Source: Alphaproteobacteria bacterium (GTDB taxonomy: Bacteria > Pseudomonadota > Alphaproteobacteria > Rhizobiales > OSC116). From it: a stretch of 64,000 bases of DNA. Of the stretch, positions 1 through 8,517 are shown one piece after another (the stretch's first letter is position 1; each line of letters opens with the position of its first letter). The notes under the pieces are model-generated. The model saw nothing but the letters and a program-made list of their open reading frames with translations. It was not told the DNA's origin and made no database searches. The position numbers and the translations under genes were made by a program. The stretch spans positions 152,614-216,613 of the forward strand of contig NVQL02000052.1 of NCBI GenBank assembly GCA_002400495.2, written 5' to 3'.

Positions 1-872
1 TATCCTGCATATGGAAAAGATTGATGACGGTTTAAGCCGATGATTTTAAGTGGCTTACCGTTTAAATAAAACCCATCGGGTTTAAATTCTGCAGTTCTAA
101 AACCAAAGTCATCCGCCACGCTGTCATGGCAAGCGCCACTGCTAAATTCCACCGCCATTTTATAAAGCGTTGGGTTTTTAACATCCCATAAAGACAGGTC
201 TTTAAGCCCAGAGAATGAAACAGTCGCTGAGTTGGAGGCTATTTCATTCTCTGATTCTGCAATCAGTATGCCGTCCAGATCAAGCATTTGCACTTTTACA
301 ATGCCCGAAACGGCTAGATTTTGTGGGTTATATAGATCACAACGCACCGATACGGATTTGGCATCAGTCAATTCATTAGCCGTCTCAATTTTAATATTTG
401 AAATTGATATTGGATCAACAATTTTTAGCCAAACATCACGATAAATGCCTGCATAGGTTAGATAATCAATGCGGTCACCAAACGGCGGTATGTCGGGGTT
501 CTCACTGCCATCAATTTTAACGCTCAGCAGGTTTTCGCCGTCATTCAATTTACCAGTCAACCGCATTTCAAACGCTGTATAACCATCAGCATGGGCGCCA
601 ATTTGTTCGCCATTTAAATAAACCACACTGTCAGCCATCGCGCCATCAAATATCAGGCTGATCTCTTTGCCTTCAAATGCCGCATCCCACTCAATTATTT
701 TCTGATAGGTGAACGGCTTTTGGTAATCAGCCTCATCAAAATAATTATACGGTAAATCCACCGCATTATGCGGCAAGGTCACATCTTCACCCGCAGCAAA
801 ACGCGTTGCCAAGTCACTAGAAAAACCCTGATGAAAAACCCAAGCTTGGTTATATTTAACTAAATTATGCAT
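1..872 (-). CDS. Glycoside hydrolase family 2 (beta-galactosidase/beta-glucuronidase type), N-terminal part, cut by window edge
   Basis: The reading frame opens at the ATG at 870-872 and runs off the left edge without a stop, giving about 290 residues. Seen: a jelly-roll sugar-binding domain in roughly the first 150 residues, with the motif DGAMADSVVYLNGEQIG typical of GH2 enzymes. It is followed by the RIDYLTYAGIYRDVWL segment, an immunoglobulin-like domain, and the start of the TIM barrel (FYLNGKPLKIIGLNRHQ). Family knowledge: GH2 enzymes hydrolyse beta-galactosides, beta-mannosides or beta-glucuronides by a retaining mechanism. The catalytic glutamates would lie in the missing part, so the substrate cannot be chosen. 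No signal peptide is visible, so it is probably cytoplasmic and acts on an imported oligosaccharide. It lies 20 bases after the upstream permease gene and is inferred to be the last visible gene of that operon. Confidence 0.88.
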   Translation of the reverse strand, partial: MHNLVKYNQAWVFHQGFSSDLATRFAAGEDVTLPHNAVDLPYNYFDEADYQKPFTYQKIIEWDAAFEGKEISLIFDGAMADSVVYLNGEQIGAHADGYTAFEMRLTGKLNDGENLLSVKIDGSENPDIPPFGDRIDYLTYAGIYRDVWLKIVDPISISNIKIETANELTDAKSVSVRCDLYNPQNLAVSGIVKVQMLDLDGILIAESENEIASNSATVSFSGLKDLSLWDVKNPTLYKMAVEFSSGACHDSVADDFGFRTAEFKPDGFYLNGKPLKIIGLNRHQSFPYAG

Positions 873-892
873 TTTAAACTTTCAAAAATAAA

Positions 893-1720
893 TTATTTCA
901 CTGCACCCAACATGCCTTGCACAAATTGCCGCTGCATTATAAAAAAGATTGCCAGTGTCGGCAATGTGGCCATTATCGTGCCGACCATCACCACACCATA
1001 GTCTGGATAATAAGCCGATGCCAAAGACGAAATAACCAAGGTGATGGTTTTCAACTCATTAGATTGCAACACAATCAACGGCCACAAATAATTGTTCCAG
1101 CTTGCCATGAATACAATGATAAACGCCGCTGCATAGGTCGATTTCATCACAGGCAGATAAATATATATAAATATTTGCCACTCTTTAAGCCCATCCACCT
1201 TGGCCGCATCGCGCAGTTCACCGGGGAAAGCCTTGGTGCTTTGGCGAAAATAAAAGATAATAAAAGCCGAAGCCAAACCCGGCAAAATAATCGCCGCATG
1301 AGTGTTGATTAACCCCACTTTGGCGATCGAAATGAATAAAGGGATCATCAAAGCCGCGAACGGTATCATCAAAGTCAGCAATACAATGGTATAAAGCCGC
1401 TCGCGAGGTTTGGAGCGAAACACCTCAAACCCATAACCCGCCATGGACGCGATGCCAAGCGTAAAAAAGCATGAAATAATGGTAATTTTAGATGAATTCC
1501 AAAAGATAAGCGGCACATCAACTTGCTCGAAAAACTTGGCGACATTGATTAAAAACTGATCACCAAAACTAGCCTTGCCTTTGGCGATGTCAGTCGTATT
1601 ATTGGTCGCGCCAATCACCATCCATATAAATGGAAAAATCGACAAGAATGCCATAAATGTTAAAAAGACATAAGTGAAAAAGTCAGCAAAATTCAATTTT
1701 AAAGATAGTTTTTTCATCAT
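893..1720 (-). CDS. ABC sugar transporter permease, MalG-like (CUT1)
   Basis: A 275-residue inner-membrane permease with six predicted membrane segments. The EAA loop reads ELRDAAKVDGLKEWQIF near residue 165 and contacts the ATPase. The N-terminus fits MalG/LacG-type permeases of binding-protein-dependent sugar importers. Its start overlaps the stop of the partner permease by 4 bases, so the two are translationally coupled. It pairs with that permease and with the binding protein upstream. No ATPase gene is present in this operon within the window. It may lie beyond the left edge, or the system may share an ATPase such as the one at 8518-9576. The sugar is unknown; the GH2 gene next door suggests a beta-linked oligosaccharide or glycoside. 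Confidence 0.9.
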   Translation of the reverse strand: MMKKLSLKLNFADFFTYVFLTFMAFLSIFPFIWMVIGATNNTTDIAKGKASFGDQFLINVAKFFEQVDVPLIFWNSSKITIISCFFTLGIASMAGYGFEVFRSKPRERLYTIVLLTLMIPFAALMIPLFISIAKVGLINTHAAIILPGLASAFIIFYFRQSTKAFPGELRDAAKVDGLKEWQIFIYIYLPVMKSTYAAAFIIVFMASWNNYLWPLIVLQSNELKTITLVISSLASAYYPDYGVVMVGTIMATLPTLAIFFIMQRQFVQGMLGAVK

Positions 1721-2607
1721 TTACGATCCCGTGAAACTCTAAATTGCAGGTAAGCCAATATCACCACGATGAACACAATCACATAAGACACTGTGGCCGC
1801 ATAGCCATAACTTGGCATGAATTTAAAGGTCAGATTAAATATATAAAGTGACAGAGTCAGAGTTGAATCCGAAGGCCCACCAAGGGTTAGAATGTTGACC
1901 TCATCAAATAATTGCAATGTACCGATGGTCGAAGTAACCGTGGTGAATAAAATTACAGGTTTCATCATCGGAATGGTCAATGAGACCAACCGCCGCCACG
2001 CCGAAATGCCATCAATACGTGCCGCTTCATAAATAGATGAGTCAATATTTTGCATGGCAGACAGATAAAAAATCATATTATAACCAGTCCACCGCCATGT
2101 GATGGAAATGATGATTAAGGTTTTTGCCCAAAATGGATCAGTCAACCAGCCAATCGGGTCATCAACAATGCCAATAAACATCAAGGTTTGGTTGACCACG
2201 CCATCAATGGCAAACATAGATTTGAACAGAATGGAATAAGCCACAAGCGAAGTGACACAAGGCAAAAATATGGCAGTTCGAAACCAACCACGCGCCCATA
2301 AGTTAGATTTATTAAGCAATGACGCCATGATCAGCGCCAAAAATATCATAATCGGCACTTGAATGGCCAAAAATGTCATTGTATTGACCAAAGCTTTTAC
2401 AAATATCGGGTCGTTGGCCAGCCTGACAATATTGTCAAACCCGCCAAATTTGGTTCTAATCCCTTTGCCAGTTTGGAACGACATCCATAACGACCATAGA
2501 ATCGGATATATCATAAATATACCCATCAGCACCAAGGCTGGCGAAACAAACATCCATCCTGTGATGTTTTTATAGCGGCCTAAATGTTCGGCACGTTGTG
2601 ATGACAT
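1717..2607 (-). CDS. ABC sugar transporter permease, MalF-like (CUT1)
   Basis: A 296-residue permease with six predicted membrane helices and an EAA loop (SIYEAARIDGISAWRRL near residue 200). It forms the transport channel together with the MalG-like partner. The frame is open upstream to 2652, but the ATG at 2605-2607 (MSSQRAEHLGRY) gives the usual short cytoplasmic N-terminus and follows a weak purine-rich stretch, so I prefer it. A hairpin lies between this gene and the preceding binding-protein gene and probably lowers permease expression relative to the binding protein. Confidence 0.88.
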   Translation of the reverse strand: MSSQRAEHLGRYKNITGWMFVSPALVLMGIFMIYPILWSLWMSFQTGKGIRTKFGGFDNIVRLANDPIFVKALVNTMTFLAIQVPIMIFLALIMASLLNKSNLWARGWFRTAIFLPCVTSLVAYSILFKSMFAIDGVVNQTLMFIGIVDDPIGWLTDPFWAKTLIIISITWRWTGYNMIFYLSAMQNIDSSIYEAARIDGISAWRRLVSLTIPMMKPVILFTTVTSTIGTLQLFDEVNILTLGGPSDSTLTLSLYIFNLTFKFMPSYGYAATVSYVIVFIVVILAYLQFRVSRDRK

Positions 2608-2660
2608 AATATTTCTCAGATTTTTTTCCGCACTGGCTTTCACGAAAAGCAAATTTAAAA

Positions 2661-2684
2661 GGAGGGGGCAAAAACGCCCTCTCC
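2661..2684 (-). terminator. Hairpin between binding-protein and permease genes (attenuator-like)
   Basis: On the minus strand a 9-base stem with one mismatch (GGAGAGGGC / GCCCCCTCC) encloses a GTTTTT loop and is followed by TTTTAAATTT. It sits just after the stop of the binding-protein gene. Such hairpins commonly give partial termination, or protect the binding-protein message from 3' decay, so that binding protein exceeds permease. Confidence 0.6.
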
Positions 2685-2696
2685 TTCGGGAAGAAC

Positions 2697-3974
2697 CTAT
2701 TGAGTTTGACTACGCACTTGCGCATCAATGGCTTCTAAAGCCTCTTCAATAGGCATGCCATCTTTAATAGCGGGCAATAAAGCCACCACAGCACTGTCAG
2801 CTTCTGGTGTATAAACACCATAATTAACCGCTGGGATTTCGCCTAGCCATTTAGAGAAATTCTCCCATACTGGCTCATTGTTAAAGAACGGGTCTGGAGT
2901 TTGATAAGCATCACCATCACGCGAGGCCATTAATGAACCCACAGCACCACGATCTTGCAAAATGGTTTGATAAAAACCAAGATCTTTGGCATAAATTTCG
3001 TCTAAGAAATCAATCGCGATGTCTTTTTCATCCGATGTTTCCAACACATACCAGCTAGAACCACCAAGGTTAGAGGCATTTTTACTGCCTTCAATGTCCA
3101 ACCGCGGCACAGGTGCAACGCCCCATTTGCCCGATTGATCTGGCTGTGATTTCACCGTGCCGATCATCCACACGCCAGACACCACAGAAGCGGTTTCACC
3201 AGAAGTGAATGAACCGACATATTCAGCCCAACCAGCAGCTGGTTTATACATATTGCTCTGTTGTAATTTTTGCTGAACTTCCAAAGATTTGGCCAATGCT
3301 TCATTGCCAATAATGTTCAACTCTTCACCAGCTTTGTCAAAATACCATTGACCGCCAGATTGCATCATAATGCGGGTTAAGCCAGCATCATTAGGGTCAA
3401 GACCCATCATTTTATGCCCGGTTTTATCAACCACAGCTTGGCCAATCTCTAAATAACGATCCCAAGTGATATTCTGCATATCAGCAGGGCTGAAACCAGC
3501 TTCGGCTAAATAATCGATGCGGTAAAACAAGCCCGTAACACCCGAGTCAAATGGCATGCCATATACTTTGCCATCAACACTCATCAGCTCAACTTTATAA
3601 GGAGCAAATACTGAATGATCGACAACCGCGCCAATTTCAGCAAATGAGCCAGGGAAGGCTTGTAAATATCTTTGCGAGTAATAATCTTCAATCAACACAA
3701 TGTCAGGCAATACATTGGTTGCGCCAGAAGCCAGAGCCACTTGTAATTTTTGCTCCACATCGGCTTTGGCAAAATCGACAATGTTAAAAGTTATGTCGGG
3801 GTGGGTTTTCGAGTATCGATCGGCCGCCTCTTGCATAATTTTAACGTTAAAATTAGGATCCCAGCACCAAATGGTCACTTCTTCAGCACTCGCCATTGTG
3901 GCAGAGGCCAAACTTACGCTGGCAACCGTAAGTATAGAGACGCCTTTGAGCCATGTTTTGATTGGTTTTTTCAT
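2697..3974 (-). CDS. ABC transporter sugar-binding protein (extracellular solute-binding family 1)
   Basis: A 425-residue periplasmic binding protein. The first about 30 residues form a Sec signal peptide (MKKPIKTWLKGVSILTVA, ending near ASA-EE). The mature part has the MalE-like pattern: an N-lobe with EAADRYSKTHPDITF, a region around residue 140 (YGMPFDSGVTGLFYRIDYL), and a C-lobe GVAPVPR segment. The start is set by a strong ribosome-binding site, GGGAGGAAATA, directly before the ATG. It is the first gene of the operon binding protein, MalF-like, MalG-like, GH2. A perfect-armed palindrome (4040-4052) lies about 65 bases upstream and is a candidate operator. The ligand is not determinable from sequence. 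Confidence 0.9.
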   Translation of the reverse strand: MKKPIKTWLKGVSILTVASVSLASATMASAEEVTIWCWDPNFNVKIMQEAADRYSKTHPDITFNIVDFAKADVEQKLQVALASGATNVLPDIVLIEDYYSQRYLQAFPGSFAEIGAVVDHSVFAPYKVELMSVDGKVYGMPFDSGVTGLFYRIDYLAEAGFSPADMQNITWDRYLEIGQAVVDKTGHKMMGLDPNDAGLTRIMMQSGGQWYFDKAGEELNIIGNEALAKSLEVQQKLQQSNMYKPAAGWAEYVGSFTSGETASVVSGVWMIGTVKSQPDQSGKWGVAPVPRLDIEGSKNASNLGGSSWYVLETSDEKDIAIDFLDEIYAKDLGFYQTILQDRGAVGSLMASRDGDAYQTPDPFFNNEPVWENFSKWLGEIPAVNYGVYTPEADSAVVALLPAIKDGMPIEEALEAIDAQVRSQTQ

Positions 3975-4039
3975 TATTTCCTCCCTGAAATAATATAAAT
4001 TAATGTCATTACTAAATGAAGAAATTACCGACCCAGTTT

Positions 4040-4052
4040 TAGAACGGTTCTA
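4040..4052. promoter_or_regulatory. Palindrome TAGAACGGTTCTA, candidate operator (Irr/ICE-like or LacI-like)
   Basis: The inverted repeat TAGAAC-G-GTTCTA lies in the 270-base gap between the divergent binding-protein gene and the oxidoreductase fusion gene. The identical 13-mer occurs at 48183-48195 before an iron-uptake operon. With its flanks (TTTTAGAACGGTTCTAGTC) it resembles the alphaproteobacterial ICE/Irr box, as I recall it TTTAGAA-N3-TTCTAAA. Its AACCGTT core also resembles LacI-family operators, which would make more sense for sugar genes. The rest of the gap is AT-rich, with no other feature I can support. Confidence 0.5.
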
Positions 4053-4244
4053 GTCATTCATTCCTACCAATGGTATTGAGTTATATGATATCAAGTCAAA
4101 TTCGGATTCAACGAGTGGATATAACAAAAATATTATGTCAGAGATGATATGTAAATTTTGCTATATCAAAATTATGGATTTAAATTTGACAAATAGCCCA
4201 TTCTGACTTCTCTTTACAAGTTCAAACTAAAGAGGGAACATACT

Positions 4245-6260
4245 ATGACCATAACCAAATGGGGCATTATCGGCCCGGGCGGCATCGCGCATAATTTCGC
4301 CGATGGCTTAAAAGAAGCCACATCAGGAAAGCTCATTGCCATTGGCAGCCGCTCAGCAGAAAGACGCGCCACATTTGGCGATGATTATAACATTGCCACT
4401 GATAAACGCTATGCAACCTATAAAGCCCTCGTTGCCGATCCCGAAATTGATGCCATTTATGTATCCACCCCTCACCCGTGGCATGCTAATTTGGCAATAC
4501 TCGCCATGCGGGCAGGCAAAGCTGTGTTGGTCGAAAAACCAGCAGGCATGTGCGCTGCCGAAGTGATCACCATGACCGAAATTGCGGCGCAAGAAAATGT
4601 ATTTTTTATGGAAGCCTTCATGTATCGCTGCCATCCACAAATCGCGCGGGTGCTCGAGATTATCAAATCTGGCGAAATTGGCGAGATTAATCACATTAAA
4701 ACCCATTTCGGCTTCCATGCTGCGTTTGACCCTGAGACTAGGCTTTACAAAGCAGCATTAGGCGGCGGCGGTATTTTGGATGTTGGCGGTTATCCTTCAT
4801 CCTTAGCGCGGCTCATTGCAGGCGCAGCGATTGACGAGCCGTTCGATAACCCGACGGTGGTTAAAGGCAATGGCATTATCGGCCAAACTGGTGTCGATGA
4901 AGTGGCCTATGGCTTGCTCAAATTTGCCAGCGGTTTTACGGCCGAAATTGCCGTGGCCATTGCGCGCAACATGGACAATAGAGCGATTGTTTACGGCACA
5001 AAAGGCAGCATCCGCATTGATGACCCGTGGGTACCAGGGCGCAATGCAGGGCCTTCTGACACCACATTAGAGGTTACGGTTGAAGGCAATGCCCGCACCG
5101 AGCAACTTCGAAACAAAGAACATCTTTTTGCGTTCGAGGCCGAGCTGGTTTCCAAATCCATAGCCCAAGGTTTAAAACAAGCGCCCCACCCTGCGCCAAA
5201 CCATGCCGATTCAATCGGCAATAACCAGCTGCTAGATGCATGGCGTAAAGAAATTGGCTATGCGGCAATCGGCGAAACACCTGCCACCATCCGCCAGCTA
5301 AATGGTGTCGTGCCCGAAGGTTTGCCTGCCATGCCTAAAATCAAAATTGATGGCATCAAAAACCCCATATCGCAATTGATTTTGGGCTGCGATAACCGCG
5401 ATACATTGGCCGATGGCACAATCATATGGGATGCATGGATGGAAGCGGGCGGCAACGCCTTTGACACCGCATTCATTTATGGCAACGGTCAACATGAAAA
5501 GCTGCTAGGCGATTGGATTAAGGCACGCGGTGTTGCCGATCAAGTCAATATCGTCGCCAAAGGCGCACATTCGCCCTACTGCACACCGCGCACCATTGCC
5601 ACGCAACTGGATATATCACTCGAACGTTTAGGCTTAGATTCAGTGCCGATTTACATTATGCACCGCGACAACCCCAATGTACCCGTCGGTGAATTTATAG
5701 ATGCGTTAAACAAATTACATGATGCTGGAAAAATTGGTATTTTCGGTGGCTCAAACTGGTCAGTCAAACGCTTCGAGGAAGCCAATGATTATGCCGCAAA
5801 AAACAACTTACAACCAATGAAAATCCTCAACAATAATTTGTCATTGGCAGTGATGGAAAGACCTGTGTGGGACGAATGCATCTCATCCAACAATGTTGGA
5901 ACGCTCAATTTCTTACGCAATAGTGACACAATGCACCTATCTTGGTCATCACAAGCAAGGGGCTTTTTCTTGCCCGAAAATATCCGCAGCAAATTGCCTG
6001 ACGAGTCCGGCCCAGAACAATGTTTCGGCTCTGCTGCTAACGAAGAGCGCCGCAAACGCGCCGAAACCATTGCCGCAGAACATGGCGTTTCCACCCATAA
6101 TGTCGCCACGGCATGGGTGCTTGGCCAAAGTTTCCCTTCCTTCGCGCTCATCGGGCCACGCAGCCCGGGCGAAATTGTTTCAACTATGGCAGGGGTCAAT
6201 CTCAACTTAAGCACAACAGACATCGCATGGCTGAATTTAGAAAGCGACACGCGGGCATAA
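4245..6260 (+). CDS. Fusion protein: Gfo/Idh/MocA-type dehydrogenase + aldo/keto reductase
   Basis: A 671-residue protein with two complete oxidoreductase modules. Residues 1 to about 345 are a Gfo/Idh/MocA dehydrogenase: a Rossmann dinucleotide site (IIGPGGIA, 8-15), the EKP motif (97-99) with its catalytic lysine, and the sheet domain with GGGGILDVGGYP (173-183). Residues about 370-671 are an aldo/keto reductase barrel whose catalytic tetrad is intact: Asp407, Tyr412, Lys439 and His473 (IMHRD). Each module alone uses NAD(P)(H) to oxidise or reduce sugars and polyols. Fused, they could convert a sugar through an oxidised intermediate, for example a net epimerisation or deoxygenation. The RBS AGAGGGAA precedes the ATG. 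It is divergent from the glycoside ABC operon, so a role in catabolism of that sugar is likely but inferred. Confidence 0.88.
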   Translation: MTITKWGIIGPGGIAHNFADGLKEATSGKLIAIGSRSAERRATFGDDYNIATDKRYATYKALVADPEIDAIYVSTPHPWHANLAILAMRAGKAVLVEKPAGMCAAEVITMTEIAAQENVFFMEAFMYRCHPQIARVLEIIKSGEIGEINHIKTHFGFHAAFDPETRLYKAALGGGGILDVGGYPSSLARLIAGAAIDEPFDNPTVVKGNGIIGQTGVDEVAYGLLKFASGFTAEIAVAIARNMDNRAIVYGTKGSIRIDDPWVPGRNAGPSDTTLEVTVEGNARTEQLRNKEHLFAFEAELVSKSIAQGLKQAPHPAPNHADSIGNNQLLDAWRKEIGYAAIGETPATIRQLNGVVPEGLPAMPKIKIDGIKNPISQLILGCDNRDTLADGTIIWDAWMEAGGNAFDTAFIYGNGQHEKLLGDWIKARGVADQVNIVAKGAHSPYCTPRTIATQLDISLERLGLDSVPIYIMHRDNPNVPVGEFIDALNKLHDAGKIGIFGGSNWSVKRFEEANDYAAKNNLQPMKILNNNLSLAVMERPVWDECISSNNVGTLNFLRNSDTMHLSWSSQARGFFLPENIRSKLPDESGPEQCFGSAANEERRKRAETIAAEHGVSTHNVATAWVLGQSFPSFALIGPRSPGEIVSTMAGVNLNLSTTDIAWLNLESDTRA

Positions 6261-6266
6261 AACAAC

Positions 6267-6290
6267 AAGGGCGGTGATCAAACCGCCCTT
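6267..6290 (+). terminator. Rho-independent terminator-like hairpin
   Basis: AAGGGCGGT and ACCGCCCTT form a perfect 9-base stem around a GATCAA loop, 7 bases after the fusion gene's stop. The T tract that follows is broken (CATCAATTGTTTATT), so termination may be partial. Confidence 0.6.
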
Positions 6291-6364
6291 CATCAATTGT
6301 TTATTATGCAATTGATTTTAATGATGATATAATTTCAAACGAATCCAAATGATCGAATGAAATT

Positions 6365-6823
6365 ATGACTAAACCAATCACCATCTATATCGATGCCGAT
6401 GCCTGCCCCGTTAAAGACGAGATTCTAAAAGTCTCCTACCGCCATAAATTAAAAGTCTTCATGGTCAGCAACCAATGGATGCGTCTAGAAGTTGGCAAAT
6501 TGGTCGAAAAAATTGTGGTGTCCGAAGGCGCAGACGAAGCCGATAATTGGATTGCCGAACATATTGGCGCAAACGGCATCTGTATCACTGCCGACATCCC
6601 GCTGGCTAAACGTTGCCTCGAGCAAGGCGCCCTCGTCCTAGGCCCCACAGGCAAACCATTTTCCGATGAAAATATCGGCATGGCGCTCGCCATGCGCGAG
6701 TTGAACCAGCATTTACGCGAAACAGGCGAAAGCAAAGGCTACAACCCCAGTTTCACCAATGCCGACCGCTCTCAATTCCTACAAGCCCTAGAAAGCGCCA
6801 TCCAAAAACTAATCAACAGCTAA
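6365..6823 (+). CDS. YaiI/YqxD family protein (UPF0178, DUF188)
   Basis: A 152-residue protein of the YaiI/YqxD family. Seen: the N-terminal signature YIDADACPVKDEI (residues 8-20), the central SEGADEADNWI segment and the ADIPLAKRCLEQGALVLGP motif. The fold is PIN-like, which suggests a nucleic-acid or metal-dependent function. No activity is firmly assigned to the family. Cytoplasmic, normal length. It stands alone on the plus strand, and its stop codon overlaps by 4 bases the stop of the convergent ketopantoate-reductase-like gene. Confidence 0.9.
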   Translation: MTKPITIYIDADACPVKDEILKVSYRHKLKVFMVSNQWMRLEVGKLVEKIVVSEGADEADNWIAEHIGANGICITADIPLAKRCLEQGALVLGPTGKPFSDENIGMALAMRELNQHLRETGESKGYNPSFTNADRSQFLQALESAIQKLINS

Positions 6824-7764
6824 CCCAATTCACGCCCCATTTTCACCGCCCGCTCTAACCTTGGCGTTGCAATATTCTGTTCTTTCGCATAATCAAGCAA
6901 GACCTCACAGGTGGTTAGAACATCCTGTGGGTTTGAATGGCTTTCCACCATAATTTTTAAAGGTTTATAAAATTTCCACCCCGCCCATAACAAACCACTG
7001 CCAATCCATGCTGGCAATTTCATCAATGTAATTTCAGACCGATGTAATTTAAAGTCGACACCACGCGCCTTAAGCAATGGCAATAATTCTCGGCTATTGA
7101 GAATAACATTCTTACGATGCTTGGCATATTGAAACACCGCCGCGCCAGAGCCCGCCAATATTTGCTCAATATGCATCCCACCATTGAAAATAAAATGCAC
7201 CCATAACCAGCCCCTTATGTCTGCCTGCTCCGAAATTTTAAACCCAGCCTGTTCAAACAGCGTTCTGGTTTCAATTTCACGGCTATTGAACTTTGGGTTA
7301 AAACTGCCAAACATCACGGCACCCATCAACAAGCCGCGCAATTTGCCGTTAGGAAAACCGCCTCCCCCCTGTGGAAACCCGTAAACCACTTGATCTGCAG
7401 GAAAATCATGAGCCGCTTTCAACGGGTCATCCCAAAAATTATTAAATATCAACAATGTCGCATTGCTAAGCCTCGGCGCAAGATATTTTGCGGCAGCGGC
7501 AAAACTATGATGTGACACACTGACAATGATCAAATCAAAATCATGATCATCATCTAGTGTGGTGATCAATTTTGTCGGCAGAGTTTCTACAACCTGTTTT
7601 TTTGCCCTTTTGCTTCGTGCATCATATATTTCAACATCAACAGTCTCGCCATATTGTTTTAAACGGGCGGGACGCACAAAATACTCCACTTCGTGCCCAG
7701 CATTTGCAAACGCCCAGCCATATAAAGTCGAAATCACACCACGTCCAAACATTAGAATTTTCAT
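6820..7764 (-). CDS. Ketopantoate reductase-like (ApbA/PanE family) oxidoreductase
   Basis: About 314 residues from the ATG at 7762-7764 (MKILMFGRGVISTLYGWAFA), where the Rossmann motif GRGVISTLYG begins at once. A longer in-frame extension upstream is AT-rich, lacks similarity and runs through a probable promoter, so I reject it. Family members reduce 2-dehydropantoate to pantoate with NADPH, but many paralogues act on other 2-oxo acids. Here the N-domain motif is degenerate compared with PanE's GxGAxG, and the C-domain is divergent, so a pantothenate role is doubtful. It follows the TetR gene, with an operator-like palindrome between them, and is probably its target. Confidence 0.75.
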   Translation of the reverse strand: MKILMFGRGVISTLYGWAFANAGHEVEYFVRPARLKQYGETVDVEIYDARSKRAKKQVVETLPTKLITTLDDDHDFDLIIVSVSHHSFAAAAKYLAPRLSNATLLIFNNFWDDPLKAAHDFPADQVVYGFPQGGGGFPNGKLRGLLMGAVMFGSFNPKFNSREIETRTLFEQAGFKISEQADIRGWLWVHFIFNGGMHIEQILAGSGAAVFQYAKHRKNVILNSRELLPLLKARGVDFKLHRSEITLMKLPAWIGSGLLWAGWKFYKPLKIMVESHSNPQDVLTTCEVLLDYAKEQNIATPRLERAVKMGRELG

Positions 7765-7807
7765 TTCTTTGCCTTTTTTGTTAAGTTGAATGTAAATATA
7801 TAACTTG

Positions 7808-7824
7808 CTTGTTATAATAACAAG
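7808..7824 (-). promoter_or_regulatory. TetR-type operator overlapping a promoter
   Basis: CTTGTTATAATAACAAG is a 17-base palindrome with 8-base perfect arms, in the gap between the TetR gene and the reductase gene. On the minus strand TTGTTA is followed after 17 bases by TATATT, a plausible -35/-10 pair, so a bound repressor would cover the -35. Binding by the adjacent TetR protein is inferred. Confidence 0.55.
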
Positions 7825-7879
7825 TATCTTAGCAAAGAAATAACTCAATATAGTTAAATTTAAAAAATGCGATTGGGGC

Positions 7880-8497
7880 TTACACAGCCTCAATGCCATT
7901 TAATATAAGCTTGATTAATTCTTGGCCGGTTTTTTTCGGATCAATCAGGTCATCACTAAGCGCCATCTGAATGACAGTGCATATCGTTTTTATCAAAATT
8001 CGGCTGATCAATTTTGGGTCAATGTCTTGGCGAATATAGCCATCACTCATGCCTTGGCGCAAATCATTCTCTATATTGTCAATGGTCCGATTGCAAAATG
8101 CCTGCAACTCTTCAAAAGCCAGAAATTTCCCGCTTGTATCCGACAGAATGATCAGCAAAACCCGCGAATATATCATATCTTCATCGGATATATCAAATGC
8201 CTTTTCAATGGTTTTCACCAGCGAAGACAGGTCTTTTTTAGGTTCGGGTATTTCTTGATTGTTATTAAACTCATCAATTATGAATTTAACCAGCTGCTTC
8301 TGAAAACTATCTTTAGAGCCAAAATAATGCGCAGGCAAACCACGGCTAAACCCCGCCAACTCACCCAGCTCAGCCAACGAAAACCCATCAAGCCCTTTTT
8401 CAGATGCCAAACGAACACCCGCCACAAAAAGCCGCCTTTCGGCCGCCTCGCGTCTTTCACCTTGGGTTCTTTTTTTAGGTTGCTCATTCATGTGCAT
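7880..8497 (-). CDS. TetR/AcrR family transcriptional regulator
   Basis: A 205-residue regulator. Residues about 15-62 form the TetR helix-turn-helix domain (ERRLFVAGVRLASEKGLDGF, then LAELGELAGFSRGLPAHYFGSKDSF). The rest is an all-helical ligand-binding and dimerisation domain of ordinary length. It begins 20 bases after the ABC ATPase gene's stop, so it may be read through from the long operon upstream as well as controlling the reductase gene downstream via the palindrome at 7808-7824. The ligand is unknown. Confidence 0.88.
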   Translation of the reverse strand: MHMNEQPKKRTQGERREAAERRLFVAGVRLASEKGLDGFSLAELGELAGFSRGLPAHYFGSKDSFQKQLVKFIIDEFNNNQEIPEPKKDLSSLVKTIEKAFDISDEDMIYSRVLLIILSDTSGKFLAFEELQAFCNRTIDNIENDLRQGMSDGYIRQDIDPKLISRILIKTICTVIQMALSDDLIDPKKTGQELIKLILNGIEAV

Positions 8498-8517
8498 CAG
8501 TTTTTACATGATTTTAG

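Noticed and set aside
917..1312. 131-residue plus-strand open frame
   Set aside because: Antisense shadow of the MalG-like permease; His/Arg/Gln-rich without family features and no RBS.
5789..6268. 159-residue minus-strand open frame
   Set aside because: Shadow of the aldo/keto reductase half of the fusion gene, which keeps its full catalytic tetrad on the plus strand.
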